Assembly: GCF_011045195.1 (NCBI RefSeq)
Contig: NZ_CP049199.1
Coordinates: 2,852,001 to 2,916,000 of the forward strand
Direction: 5' to 3'
Origin: Caulobacter soli
Lineage (GTDB): Bacteria; Pseudomonadota; Alphaproteobacteria; Caulobacterales; Caulobacteraceae
Length of the DNA: 64,000 nt
Shown: in pieces, positions 1 through 8,697 of the stretch
Layout of the letters: every line of letters begins with the position of its first letter
Position numbering within the stretch: position 1 is the stretch's first letter
Notes under the pieces: model-generated
Told to the model about the DNA's origin: nothing
The model's input: only the letters and a program-made list of their open reading frames with translations
Database searches by the model: none
Program-made: the position numbers and the translations under genes

Positions 1-1
1 C

Positions 2-517
2 TTCGACACCACCGGCCCGGAGATCTTCGAGCAGACCGACGGCAAGGTCGACGGCTTCATCTGCGCGATCGGTTCGGGCGGCACCCTGGCCGGCGTCGCC
101 GCCGCCCTGCGGGCCCGCAAGCCGTCGGTGAAGATCGGCCTGGCCGATCCGCACGGCGCCTCGCTCTACAGCTGGTACGCCGACGGCGAGCTGAAGGCCG
201 AGGGGACCTCGATCAGCGAGGGCATCGGCCAGGGCCGGATCACCGCCAACCTCGAAGGCCTGGACGTCGACTATCCGTTCCGGGTCAGCGACGAGGAGAT
301 GCTGGAGCAGGTCTTCGACCTGGTGCAGCACGAGGGCCTGTGCCTGGGCGGCTCGACCGGCATCAACGTGGCCGGCGCGGTGCGCATGGCCAAGGCCATG
401 GGGCCGGGCCACACCATCGTGACCATCCTCTGCGACCATGGCTCGCGCTACCAGAGCAAGCTGTTCAACCCCGCCTTCCTGGCCGATAAGGGTTTACCCG
501 TCCCGCCCTGGATGTAA
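2..517 (+). CDS. cysK: cysteine synthase A, C-terminal part (5' end outside window)
   Basis: PLP-dependent O-acetylserine sulfhydrylase that makes cysteine from O-acetylserine and sulfide. The frame is open from base 2, so about 171 C-terminal residues are present and the start and the PLP lysine lie upstream. The glycine-rich cofactor loop GSGGTLAG and the later SISEGIGQGRI motif fit the CysK/CBS fold. CTCDHG-like and SKLFNP segments near the end are typical of the CysK C-terminus. It ends at TAA 515-517, followed by a short palindrome. sseA and metC lie just downstream, so this edge of the window is a sulfur amino-acid neighbourhood. CysK rather than CysM is likely but not provable without the N-terminus. 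Confidence 0.85.
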   Translation, partial: FDTTGPEIFEQTDGKVDGFICAIGSGGTLAGVAAALRARKPSVKIGLADPHGASLYSWYADGELKAEGTSISEGIGQGRITANLEGLDVDYPFRVSDEEMLEQVFDLVQHEGLCLGGSTGINVAGAVRMAKAMGPGHTIVTILCDHGSRYQSKLFNPAFLADKGLPVPPWM

Positions 518-595
518 TCCCCTAGGGGATCACCAAAGGTTGCGACACTCAACCACCCAGTGCAGGATCATCCCAAGTCGCACCGGGAGGGCCTG

Positions 596-1168
596 ATGGC
601 TTGGAAGGGTATTGTCGGCAAGAGTTTCACGCCGGACGCGTTCGAAACCTATTGCGAAGGCTTGAAGTGGTCGACCTGGCGGCCCAACTTCATCGTACTG
701 CACAATACCGGCGTACCGTCGCTGGACCAGCGGCCCCAGGGACTGACCCAGCAGCACATCGCCAATCTCGAGGCCTACTACCGCGACAATCAGAAATGGA
801 GCGCGGGCCCGCACCTGTTCGTCGACGACAAGCAGATCTGGGTCTTCACGCCCCTGACCGTGTCGGGCGTCCATTCGCCCAGCTGGAACAGCGTGGCCCT
901 TGGCGTTGAGATGCTGGGCGACTTCGACAAGGACGCCTTTGATAGCGGCCGCGGGGCCCAGGTGCGCGACAATGTCGTGGCCGCCATGGCCACCCTCTCG
1001 ACCGTGCTGGGCCTGGATCCCAACTCCATGCGCCTGCATCGCGAGGATCCCAAGACCACCCACGCCTGCCCCGGCAAGAACGTCAAGAAGCTGGAGGTCA
1101 TCCAGCGCGTGCAGGACAAGATCGAGCAGGAAGCCCAGGAGCACAGCCTCAGCGAGGCGCATCCCTAG
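596..1168 (+). CDS. N-acetylmuramoyl-L-alanine amidase, family 2 (Amidase_2/PGRP fold)
   Basis: 190-residue zinc amidase that cleaves the bond between N-acetylmuramic acid and the stem peptide. Zinc ligands visible are His36 in VLHNTG and His156 in THACPG, the usual first and last ligands of the family. The start is the ATG at 596, with a GGGAGG ribosome binding site at 585-590; an in-frame extension to 560 has no ribosome binding site. There is no signal peptide, so it may work in cytoplasmic recycling (AmpD-like) or be exported by another route. The C-terminus after the fold is charged and Gln/Glu-rich. A 14-bp perfect hairpin follows the stop. Confidence 0.8.
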   Translation: MAWKGIVGKSFTPDAFETYCEGLKWSTWRPNFIVLHNTGVPSLDQRPQGLTQQHIANLEAYYRDNQKWSAGPHLFVDDKQIWVFTPLTVSGVHSPSWNSVALGVEMLGDFDKDAFDSGRGAQVRDNVVAAMATLSTVLGLDPNSMRLHREDPKTTHACPGKNVKKLEVIQRVQDKIEQEAQEHSLSEAHP

Positions 1169-1174
1169 CCCCTT

Positions 1175-1210
1175 CCGCTCATCCCGGCATTCGCCGGGAT
1201 GAGCGGATTT
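1175..1210 (+). terminator. hairpin terminator after the amidase gene
   Basis: Perfect 14-bp stem (1175-1188 with 1193-1206) and an ATTC tetraloop, followed by ATTT. It sits 6 nt after the amidase stop codon. The U-tract is weak; the same CCGG-rich hairpin type occurs as an intergenic repeat in related genomes. Confidence 0.6.
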
Positions 1211-1313
1211 GAGAGCCACCTTTCGAGCCTTACAGCCCTTGCTCCGCACCGCCGATCGCGTGATCTTGCCCGCCTTCTCGAAGGGGCGAGTCAGACCCCG
1301 AAAGGCTTTCGTC

Positions 1314-2165
1314 ATGACCCACGCCGACCCACTCGTCTCGACCGCCTGGCTGGCCGAGCACCTCGACGCGCCGGACGTGCGGATCGTCGACGGCTCGTGG
1401 CACATGCCCGCCGCCCAGCGCGATCCCCGGGCCGAGTACGCCGTGGCCCACATCCCCGGCGCGGTGTTCTTCGACATCGACGAGATCTCGGACGAGACCT
1501 CCGACCTGCCGCACATGCTGCCCTCGCCGATCAAGTTCGCCTCGCGGGTCAAGAAGCTGGGCCTGGGCGACGGGTCGAAAATCGTCGTCTACGACACCAG
1601 CGGCATCCTGCCGGCCGCCCGCGTCTGGTGGGAGTTCCGCGCCATGGGCCACGAGGACGTGGTGGTGCTGGACGGCGGCCTGCCCAAGTGGATCGCCGAG
1701 GGCCGCCCGGTCGAGGACCTGGCCGTCACCCCGCAGGAACGTCACTTCACCCCGCGCTTCCAGGCCGACATCGTCCGCTCGATCGACCAGATGAAGCGCA
1801 ACCTGGAGACCGGTCGCGAACAGGTGATCGACGCCCGCGCCGCTGGCCGCTTCGAAGGCCGTGATCCCGAGCCCCGCGCCGGCCTGCGCGGCGGCCACAT
1901 CCCCGGCTCGCGCAACATTCCGCTGTCGGCCCTGCTGGCGCCCGACGGGACCATGCTGCCGGCCGACAAGCTGCCCGCCGTTTTCGAAGCGGCCGGTGTC
2001 GACATCAGCAAGCCGATCGCCACCACCTGCGGCTCGGGCATCACCGCCGCCGTGGTGTCCCTGGCCCTGGCCCGCCTCGGCAAGCCCCGGGCGGCGGTCT
2101 ACGACGGTTCCTGGACGGAATGGGGCGGCCGCGAGGACGTGCCGGTGGCGACTGGCAAGGCCTGA
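1314..2165 (+). CDS. sseA: 3-mercaptopyruvate sulfurtransferase
   Basis: 283-residue tandem rhodanese that moves sulfur from 3-mercaptopyruvate to thiol acceptors or cyanide. The N-terminal inactive rhodanese covers about residues 10-130 and the catalytic domain about 160-275. The active-site loop is CGSGITA with Cys239; the CG[S/P]G[V/I]T form separates mercaptopyruvate from thiosulfate sulfurtransferases. The start is ATG 1314 (MTHADPLVS), matching the family N-terminus; an extension to 1209 would add unrelated residues. It lies between the amidase gene and metC with cysK nearby, consistent with cysteine catabolism and sulfur transfer. Confidence 0.88.
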   Translation: MTHADPLVSTAWLAEHLDAPDVRIVDGSWHMPAAQRDPRAEYAVAHIPGAVFFDIDEISDETSDLPHMLPSPIKFASRVKKLGLGDGSKIVVYDTSGILPAARVWWEFRAMGHEDVVVLDGGLPKWIAEGRPVEDLAVTPQERHFTPRFQADIVRSIDQMKRNLETGREQVIDARAAGRFEGRDPEPRAGLRGGHIPGSRNIPLSALLAPDGTMLPADKLPAVFEAAGVDISKPIATTCGSGITAAVVSLALARLGKPRAAVYDGSWTEWGGREDVPVATGKA

Positions 2166-2172
2166 GCGCACC

Positions 2173-2294
2173 CACTTGCCCCCACCTGACCGCTACGCGG
2201 TCTGTCCGCCCCCGTAGGGGGCGGAGGACGAAAGCGCGGAGCCTCTTCCCCCTATGGGGGAAGACGATCGCGAAGCGATCCGTAGGGGCAAGTG
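2173..2294. repeat. palindromic MITE-like intergenic element with four internal hairpins
   Basis: The outer 10-bp perfect inverted repeat is at 2173-2182 and 2285-2294. Between them are four perfect hairpins: 2188-2202 (6-bp stem, TAC loop), 2205-2225 (9-bp stem, GTA loop), 2244-2264 (9-bp stem, TAT loop) and 2266-2280 (6-bp stem, GAA loop). There is no coding capacity. It lies in the sseA-metC gap and would be transcribed with metC or downstream of sseA. Three of the four loops are three bases long, which suggests selection on folded RNA or single-stranded DNA. Confidence 0.75.
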
Positions 2295-2371
2295 TTCGCC
2301 GCATTGAACCTTGAACCTTGGCGTCGCTACGCCCTAAACCACACGGATTACCCGCCGCGTAGAGCACCGCC

Positions 2372-3532
2372 ATGGATGAAGAAACCCGCCTGGTCCGCAA
2401 GGGCGCCCCGCCCAAGGGCGGCGGCGTTCTGGCCCGCACGGTCAATCCGCCGATCCAGCGCGGCTCGACCGTGCTGCTGCCCAACGCCGCCTCGCTGTAC
2501 GACGACAATCAGCTGACCTACGGCATCACGGGCCTGTCCTCGCCGGCCAACCTGCAGGTCGCCCTGGCCGAGCTCGAGGGCTCGCCGGACGTGACGCTGT
2601 ACCCGTCGGGCCTGGCGGCGATCACCGGCGTCATGCTGGCCTTGCTGAAGGCCGGCGACGAGATCCTGGTGGTCGACAGCGCCTACAAGCCCACTCGTCG
2701 GTTCTGCGACCGCGTGCTGACCCGCTTCGGCGTCAAGACCACTTACTACGACCCGGCCCTGTCGCCCGAAGGCCTCATGGCCCTGTGCACGCCGGCCACC
2801 CGGATGATCCTGCTGGAAGCCCCAGGTTCGCTGACCTTCGAGATGCAGGACATCCCGGCCATCGCCGCCGCCGCCAACGCGCGCGGCGTGCTGACCATGA
2901 TCGACAACACCTGGGCGGCCAGCTTCTACTTCAAGCCCCTGGCCCATGGGGTGACCATCAGCGTCCAGGCCCTGACCAAATATGTCGGCGGCCACTCCGA
3001 CGTCTTCATGGGCAGCGCCGCCACCGCCGACAACGTGATCGGCAACCAGTTGGGCGACGCGATGTGGGACATCGGCTGGTCGGTGTCGCCCGACGACGCC
3101 TACACGGTGCTGCGCGGCCTGCGCACCCTGGCCACCCGCCTGCCCGCTCACCAGGCCGCCGGCCTGGAGATCGCCCGCTGGCTGCAAGGTCGGCCCGAAG
3201 TGGCGCGCGTGCTGCATCCGGTCCTGGAGGGCGATCCCGGCCACGCTCTGTGGAAGCGCGACTTCACCGGCGCCTGCGGCCTGTTCGGGGTGGTGCTCAA
3301 GCCCGCCTCGCAGAAGGCCGTCCACGCCTTCCTCGACGCGCTGGAGCTGTTCGGCCTGGGCTTCTCGTGGGGCGGCTACGAGAGCCTGGCCATCCACTGC
3401 GATCCGCAGCTGAAGAACCGCACCGTCCCGGTGAACCTGGAAGGCCCGCTGCTGCGCCTGCACGTGGGGCTGGAGAGCGTGGCCGACCTGAAGGCCGACC
3501 TGGAACGCGGCTTCTCGGCCTTGAACGCCTAA
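2372..3532 (+). CDS. metC: cystathionine beta-lyase
   Basis: 386-residue PLP enzyme of the Cys/Met metabolism family that cleaves cystathionine to homocysteine, ammonia and pyruvate in methionine synthesis. The Schiff-base lysine is Lys203 in QALTKYVGGHSD. The cofactor-binding segment YPSGLAAITGV and the aspartate motif MIDNTWAAS are present. The C-terminal WGGYESLAI segment is typical of MetC rather than MetB or MetZ. The start is ATG 2372. The upstream gap (2166-2371) holds the palindromic repeat and a small GGCGT/ACGCC hairpin. I see no SAM riboswitch there. Confidence 0.88.
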   Translation: MDEETRLVRKGAPPKGGGVLARTVNPPIQRGSTVLLPNAASLYDDNQLTYGITGLSSPANLQVALAELEGSPDVTLYPSGLAAITGVMLALLKAGDEILVVDSAYKPTRRFCDRVLTRFGVKTTYYDPALSPEGLMALCTPATRMILLEAPGSLTFEMQDIPAIAAAANARGVLTMIDNTWAASFYFKPLAHGVTISVQALTKYVGGHSDVFMGSAATADNVIGNQLGDAMWDIGWSVSPDDAYTVLRGLRTLATRLPAHQAAGLEIARWLQGRPEVARVLHPVLEGDPGHALWKRDFTGACGLFGVVLKPASQKAVHAFLDALELFGLGFSWGGYESLAIHCDPQLKNRTVPVNLEGPLLRLHVGLESVADLKADLERGFSALNA

Positions 3533-3595
3533 ATCGATCCGCGACGGCGGAGCCGCGAGGGTCTAAACAGCCGCCTCGTTCGAAAGGCCCGCTCC

Positions 3596-4138
3596 ATGAC
3601 CGTCCACATCGCCCTGCTGCGCGGCGTCAACGCCGCCGGGAACCGCCAGGTCACGGCCGACGAGCTGACCGCCCTGTTGACCGAGCTGGGCCACGCCGAC
3701 GTGCGCAGCGGTCCCAAGCCCGGTGACCTGGTGTTCACCAGCGGCGAGCAGACCGGCGCCGAGCTGCAGGCTCAGATCGAGACGGCGCTGATGGAGCGGT
3801 TTTCGCTGCGCACCGACGTCTATGTCCGCACCGCCGACGCCTGGCGCGCCATGGTCGCCGCAAACCCATTTCCAGAGTTCGCCGCCCAGGATCCGGGCTG
3901 GCTGATGACCCTGTTCCTGAAGGACACCCCCGACAAGAAGGCCATGGGCGCCCTGCGCGCGGCGATCCGCGGGACCGAGCAGGCGCGAGCCGAAAGCCGC
4001 CAGATCTACGCGACCTATCCCGACGGCGTCGGCGGCTCGAAACTGACCAACGGCCTGGTCGAAAAGACCCTGGGCGCGCGGATCACCGGCCGTAACTGGA
4101 CGACGGTCCTGGCGATCGAGGCGATGCTGGACGCCTAG
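3596..4138 (+). CDS. DUF1697 family protein
   Basis: 180-residue protein with the DUF1697 signature: N-terminal IALLRGVNAAGNRQV, then a two-lobe alpha/beta layout. It ends with NGLVEKTLGARITGRNWTTV, the family's conserved C-terminal motif. The function is unknown across the family and no catalytic residues are assigned. The ATG at 3596 has AAAGG a few bases upstream. The stop overlaps that of the convergent minus-strand gene by 3 nt (4135-4138). Confidence 0.8.
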   Translation: MTVHIALLRGVNAAGNRQVTADELTALLTELGHADVRSGPKPGDLVFTSGEQTGAELQAQIETALMERFSLRTDVYVRTADAWRAMVAANPFPEFAAQDPGWLMTLFLKDTPDKKAMGALRAAIRGTEQARAESRQIYATYPDGVGGSKLTNGLVEKTLGARITGRNWTTVLAIEAMLDA

Positions 4139-4800
4139 GCCGACTTGGCCATCGGCATGGTTGTGATCAGGGTTTTCTGCAGGTTGGCGCCGGCCGACAG
4201 CACCTGTCCCCAGGGCGCCCCGCCATAGCTCCAACCCTTATTGATGTCGAAGCTGGCGGCGACCTGCGCCTGGCCGGTCATGTCGATCAGCAGGCTTTGC
4301 GACATGGAGGTGTTCAGGACCGCGCCTGGGCTCAAACCCGCCGTCGAGAACGTCACCAGGAAGCTGTCCTTCGGCGCGAAGATGTCGCCGCCCAGGCCGT
4401 AGAGCGGCGCGGAGACGAACAGCGTGGGCGATCCCGCGGCGAGACCCGCCGTCAACGGGTCGGTCGTGCCATTGAGCACCGTCACGCCCCGCGGATTGCC
4501 GCCCGGCGTCACCGTGGGCGCGCCGCCGGCGACATAGGTGAACACGTCGCCCAGCACCACCTCGTCGCCGACCGAGACGTCCATCACACTGCCTCTGGTC
4601 GTCACATAGGCCTGCAAGGTCGACGGCAGCGCGAGGGTGGTCTGATTCAGGAAATCGGCGACCGCCGCCCAGACCAGCGCCCTGGCCCCAGCATTGTTGG
4701 TGTCGACCGCCCGCAAGGCATAGAGGGCGTAGCCCAGATCCTTGAGGGCGGCCAGCGAGGTGTCGTCGACGGCGATCTGGATCTCCCGGATCGTGGACAT
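4135..4800 (-). CDS. protein of unknown function
   Basis: 221 residues, not assigned to any family I know. The start chosen is the ATG at 4800 (MSTIREIQIAVDD); an upstream in-frame extension to 4866 looks like non-coding sequence. The N-terminal third is amphipathic helix with many Ala and Leu. The rest is rich in Gly, Thr, Val and Pro and reads as beta strands, with no signal peptide, Cys pair or membrane helix. Its stop overlaps the convergent DUF1697 gene. Codon use matches its neighbours, so it is probably real. Confidence 0.6.
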   Translation of the reverse strand: MSTIREIQIAVDDTSLAALKDLGYALYALRAVDTNNAGARALVWAAVADFLNQTTLALPSTLQAYVTTRGSVMDVSVGDEVVLGDVFTYVAGGAPTVTPGGNPRGVTVLNGTTDPLTAGLAAGSPTLFVSAPLYGLGGDIFAPKDSFLVTFSTAGLSPGAVLNTSMSQSLLIDMTGQAQVAASFDINKGWSYGGAPWGQVLSAGANLQKTLITTMPMAKSA

Positions 4801-4915
4801 GGCGGCTCCGATGGCGGCGTTGCGAAAGGCGAAGCTTGCGCGAACTCTGCCCGCTACACAATCCATGAGCGAGCATCATTCAGGCGGGCTTGGGCAAGGA
4901 ACGCGCGCGCCTCCG

Positions 4916-5668
4916 CTACGCCGTCCGCGCGACGAGCGTTTCCCGTATCGCGCCCAGCGCCTGGGCCGCCACTTCGCCGACCACGATGATCACGGGTCCG
5001 CCCTGGCTCTCGAGACGCCCAGGCAGGGTCTCCAGCGTACCGTGATAGATCCGGGCGTCCGCCCCGCCGGCCTGCTCGATCGCGACAGCCGGGGTGCTAG
5101 GCGCGCGGCCGGCGGCGATCATCCGGGCGCACAGGGCGTGGGCCACCTCGCCGCCCATATAGACGGCCATCGTCGCCTCGGGATCGCCGGCCGCGCTCCA
5201 GTCGCCGCTCAGGGTTCCTGCCTCCAGCCGCGCCGTGGTGAACACCACCCGCCGGGCCTCGCCGCGGTGGGTCAGGGGGAAGCCGAACTGGGCGGCGGCG
5301 GCGCAGGCGGCGGTCACACCGGGCACCACCGCGACCGACACGCCGTGTTCGCGCAGGAAAGCGGACTCCTCGCCCACCCGGCCGAACACGGAAGGATCGC
5401 CGCCCTTCAGCCGCACGACCCGCAAGCCCTTGCGGGCTAGCAGCAGCATCAAGCGGTTGATCTCGTCCTGGTTCATGCTGGGCTTGCCGGCCCGCTTGCC
5501 CGTCTGGATGCGCACGCAGCCGGGCGGGGCCAGGGCGATGGCCTCCTCGCTGATCAGGGCGTCGTAGAGCAGCGCCTGGGCGTTCTCGACGGCGCGGACG
5601 GCGCGCAAGGTCATCAGGTCGACCGGACCGGGACCGGCCCCGACCAGCAGGACTTGAGCGTCAGACAT
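4916..5668 (-). CDS. cobA: uroporphyrinogen-III C-methyltransferase
   Basis: 250-residue SAM-dependent tetrapyrrole methylase that makes precorrin-2, the precursor of siroheme. The first SUMT signature VGAGPGPVDLMTLRA is at about residues 9-23. The second, VRLKGGDPSVFGR, is at about 84-96, and PGVTAACAAAA follows. It is monofunctional, with no CysG dehydrogenase/ferrochelatase part, so later siroheme steps must be encoded elsewhere. It overlaps nasA by 8 nt and is the last gene of the nitrate operon. That points to siroheme supply for NirB rather than cobalamin synthesis. Confidence 0.88.
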   Translation of the reverse strand: MSDAQVLLVGAGPGPVDLMTLRAVRAVENAQALLYDALISEEAIALAPPGCVRIQTGKRAGKPSMNQDEINRLMLLLARKGLRVVRLKGGDPSVFGRVGEESAFLREHGVSVAVVPGVTAACAAAAQFGFPLTHRGEARRVVFTTARLEAGTLSGDWSAAGDPEATMAVYMGGEVAHALCARMIAAGRAPSTPAVAIEQAGGADARIYHGTLETLPGRLESQGGPVIIVVGEVAAQALGAIRETLVARTA

Positions 5669-8360
5669 GGGCGGGCTCCTTGGTCGTGGCGGAAGCGGTG
5701 GCGGCGATCATCCGGGCGATTTCGGGACGGCAGGACCCGCAGTTGGTCCCCGCCCCGGTGGCGGCGCCGACCGCGTCGGGGCTGGCGGCCCCGGCGGCGA
5801 TGGCGGCCTGCACGACCTTGGCCCCGACCTTCAGGCAGGCGCAGACCAGCGGCCCCTTGTCGACCGGCGCGCCGGGCGGACGACCGAACAGCAGGGCCGA
5901 GCGGACCTCGGCGGTCAGGGCGGGTTCGGCGAACAGCTCGGCCAACCAGTCGCGCGGCGGCAGGCGACCGGTCAGGGTGACGTACAGCACCGCGACCAGC
6001 CGGCCGTCGGCGTCCAGCCAGGCGTCGCGCCGCGCGCCCGTGGCGGCGTCGTCATAGGTCACGAGTTCATGGGGGGTCACGAGTTCGCCGGCGAGGCCCT
6101 TGGTCAGGGCCTTGCGCAAGGCGGCGCGCTCGGCCTCGTCGCCCCGGCCGGCGAACTCGTGTTGCTGGCAGGCGTCGTGAGGGATGCGCCGCCAGACGAG
6201 ATCCAGCCCCGAGGGGGATGCGAGGCCGGATCGCGTGAGGAAGAAGCCCTTCCAGGTCTCGCGATAGGCGCGGATCCGGGCGGGGGTGTGCTTGAACTCC
6301 GGCTGGCCGGAGGTGGGATCGAGATTGGGCGCGACCAGCGGATTGGCGCGGCCCGACGGCGCGAAGGCGTCGGCCCAGTGCATGGGCATGAACAGGCCGC
6401 CGGGCCGTTGGCGGTCGGTGATCTTGGCCAGGGCGACGGCCTCGCCGCGCGCGGTGATCACCCGGGCCAAGGTCCCGTCCTTGAGGCCGGCGGCCTCGGC
6501 GTCAGCGGGATGGACCTCGACGAAGGGCTCAGGCGCGTGGCGGCACAGGTCGGGGGCCAAGCCCGTGCGGGTCATGGTGTGCCACTGATCGCGGATGCGG
6601 CCGGTGTTCAGCGACATCGGATAGGCCGCGTCGACCGCGTCGGCCGGCCCCTTCGGCCGGGTCGGGACCATGCGGGCTCGACCGTCGGGGGTCTGGAAGC
6701 GGCCGTCGACGAACAGGCGCGGCGTGCCCTGCCCGTCCGCCGCCACCGGCCACTGCACAGGTGAGAGTTCGGCGTAAGCCTCTGGCGTCAAAGCCGAAAG
6801 GCCCGACAAGTTCAGAAGCCGGTCGGTGTTCTCATAGGCCGTCAGCCGCGCCCACTCCCGGAACACGCTGGCCTGCGAGCTCCAGCCGAAACCGCCGAAG
6901 CCCATGGCCCGGGCGACATCGGCGACGATCCGCCAGTCGGCGCGAGCCTGGCCCGGCACGGCGAACAGCGCCCGTTGACGAGAGATCCGGCGCTCGGAAT
7001 TGGTCACCGTGCCGTCCTTCTCGCCCCAGGCCAGGGCCGGCAGCTTGACGTCGGCGAAGGCCGTGGTGTCGGTGTCCACGCAGTCGGACACCACCACGAA
7101 CGGACAGCGCTCAAGGGCTTCACGCACCCGGGCGGCGTCGGGCATCGAGACCGCCGGATTGGTGGCCATCACCCAGATCGCCTTGATCTTCCCCGCGTGG
7201 ACCGCCTCGAACATGTCGACGGCCTTGAGCCCCGGCGTACCGGCGGTGTCCGGCGCGCCCCAGAAGCGGGCCACCCGGTCCCGTTCCGCCGGGGCGAAGT
7301 CCATGTGGCCGGCCAGGGTGTTGGCCATGCCGCCGGTTTCGCGTCCGCCCATGGCGTTGGGCTGGCCGGTGATCGAGAACGGACAGGCGCCCGGCTTGCC
7401 GATCCGGCCGGTGGCCAGGTGGGCGTTGAGGATCGACAACCCCTTGGCCGTGCCTTGCGCCGACTGGTTGGCGCCCATCGAGAACAGGCTGACCGTCTTC
7501 GGATTGTCGGCGAACAGCTTGTAGAACTTCAGCAAATCGTCCAGCGCTACACCGCAGTCGGCGGCGACGGCTACGGGCGATTGATCCAGCTCGGCCAGGG
7601 CCGCCTCGACCTCGGCGAAGCCGTTCACATGCGCGGCGATGTAGTCGCGGTCGATCGCCTCGACGCGGATCAGGTGGGCCAGCAGGCCGTTCCACAGCCG
7701 CACGTCGCTCTGCGGGGCTATGGCCAGGTGCAGGTCGGCGCCCTCGGCGGTGTCGGTGCGGCGCGGGTCGATGACCACGTGCTTCTGGCCGCGCGCCTTG
7801 GCCGCCTCCATGCGACGGAACAGCACCGGATGGGTCCAGGCGGCGTTGTGGCCGCTGAACACCACCAGGTCGGCCAGGTCCAGGTCTTCATAGCAGCCCG
7901 GCACCAGGTCGGCGCCGAACGCCTGCTTGTGAGCCGCCACGGCCGAGGCCATGCAGAGCCGGCTGTTGGTGTCGATGTTGCCCGAACCGATGAAGCCCTT
8001 CATCAGCTTGTTGGCGACGTAATAGTCCTCGGTCAGCAACTGGCCCGAGACGTAGAAGGCCACGCTGTCGGGGCCATGCCTGGCGATGGTGTCCCTGAAC
8101 CGCTTGGCGGCCAGGGCCGTGGCGTCGTTCCAGGACGCGGCCTTGCCGCCGATGATCGGTTCCAGCAGCCGCCCCTGCAGCCCCACCGTCGCGCCCAGCG
8201 CCGTGCCCTTGGAGCAAAGGCGGCCGAGGTTGGCGGGATGAGCCGCATCGCCCTTCACCATCACCGCACGATCACCGCCGACCGCGCCCGACACGCCGCA
8301 ACCCACCCCGCAATAGGGGCAGGTCGTCTTGACGATCGGGGCGGCCGAGCCGTCAGCCAT
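5661..8360 (-). CDS. nasA: assimilatory nitrate reductase, catalytic subunit
   Basis: 899-residue cytoplasmic Mo-bis-MGD enzyme that reduces nitrate to nitrite. The N-terminal CPYCGVGCG plus LCSKG supplies the [4Fe-4S] cluster. The long molybdopterin oxidoreductase and dinucleotide-binding domains follow. The last about 60 residues form a BFD-type [2Fe-2S] domain (VCACLKVG and TNCGSCRPEI), as in Klebsiella-type NasA. The ATG at 8360 is used; it gives an 8-nt ATGGCTGA overlap with nirD, whereas the longer frame would start with TTG. No Tat signal is present, which separates it from periplasmic NapA. Confidence 0.92.
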   Translation of the reverse strand: MADGSAAPIVKTTCPYCGVGCGVSGAVGGDRAVMVKGDAAHPANLGRLCSKGTALGATVGLQGRLLEPIIGGKAASWNDATALAAKRFRDTIARHGPDSVAFYVSGQLLTEDYYVANKLMKGFIGSGNIDTNSRLCMASAVAAHKQAFGADLVPGCYEDLDLADLVVFSGHNAAWTHPVLFRRMEAAKARGQKHVVIDPRRTDTAEGADLHLAIAPQSDVRLWNGLLAHLIRVEAIDRDYIAAHVNGFAEVEAALAELDQSPVAVAADCGVALDDLLKFYKLFADNPKTVSLFSMGANQSAQGTAKGLSILNAHLATGRIGKPGACPFSITGQPNAMGGRETGGMANTLAGHMDFAPAERDRVARFWGAPDTAGTPGLKAVDMFEAVHAGKIKAIWVMATNPAVSMPDAARVREALERCPFVVVSDCVDTDTTAFADVKLPALAWGEKDGTVTNSERRISRQRALFAVPGQARADWRIVADVARAMGFGGFGWSSQASVFREWARLTAYENTDRLLNLSGLSALTPEAYAELSPVQWPVAADGQGTPRLFVDGRFQTPDGRARMVPTRPKGPADAVDAAYPMSLNTGRIRDQWHTMTRTGLAPDLCRHAPEPFVEVHPADAEAAGLKDGTLARVITARGEAVALAKITDRQRPGGLFMPMHWADAFAPSGRANPLVAPNLDPTSGQPEFKHTPARIRAYRETWKGFFLTRSGLASPSGLDLVWRRIPHDACQQHEFAGRGDEAERAALRKALTKGLAGELVTPHELVTYDDAATGARRDAWLDADGRLVAVLYVTLTGRLPPRDWLAELFAEPALTAEVRSALLFGRPPGAPVDKGPLVCACLKVGAKVVQAAIAAGAASPDAVGAATGAGTNCGSCRPEIARMIAATASATTKEPAHV

Positions 8361-8697
8361 GGGCGTCAAGGCTCAACAGCAGGCGGCCGTCGCGGACCTC
8401 CAGCGGCACGACCGGCGTACAGCCCTTGCCCTTGTCGGCGCCCATGGCCTCGCCCGTGGCCAGGTCGATGTTCCAGGCGTGCAGCGGACAGCTGACCGCT
8501 CGGCCGTGGACGATGCCTTGGCTGAGCGGCCCGCCCTTGTGCGGACAGGCGTCCATAAGGGCGAAGACCTCGCCGTCGCCCGTGCGGAAGATGGCGATGT
8601 CACCGCGTGGGCTGGTCACCCGGCGCGCGCCGCGACGCGGGACGTCGGTCACCGCTCCCACATCCACCCAGACCGGCGTTTTCACATGCGCGTTCAT
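8353..8697 (-). CDS. nirD: nitrite reductase small subunit, Rieske-type
   Basis: 114-residue partner of NirB with a Rieske-like fold. It keeps the full cluster-binding motifs CPHKGG and CPLHAW, so it may carry a [2Fe-2S] cluster, unlike the enterobacterial NirD lineage, which has lost them. Its start overlaps the nirB stop as ATGA (8694-8697), and its stop overlaps the nasA start. Translation of nirB-nirD-nasA is therefore probably coupled. Confidence 0.9.
   Translation of the reverse strand: MNAHVKTPVWVDVGAVTDVPRRGARRVTSPRGDIAIFRTGDGEVFALMDACPHKGGPLSQGIVHGRAVSCPLHAWNIDLATGEAMGADKGKGCTPVVPLEVRDGRLLLSLDAHG

Noticed and set aside
517..530. Terminator after cysK from a perfect 14-base palindrome
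   Set aside because: The palindrome has a centre of two bases, too small for a stable loop, and no U-tract follows.
530..1552. 340-codon minus-strand frame across the amidase and sseA start
   Set aside because: It spans two genes and the hairpin terminator, has no known domain and reads as antisense composition.
2295..2371. SAM riboswitch upstream of metC
   Set aside because: Only a short GGCGT/ACGCC hairpin is present; I could not fit the conserved pseudoknot of SAM-II or the junction of SAM-I.
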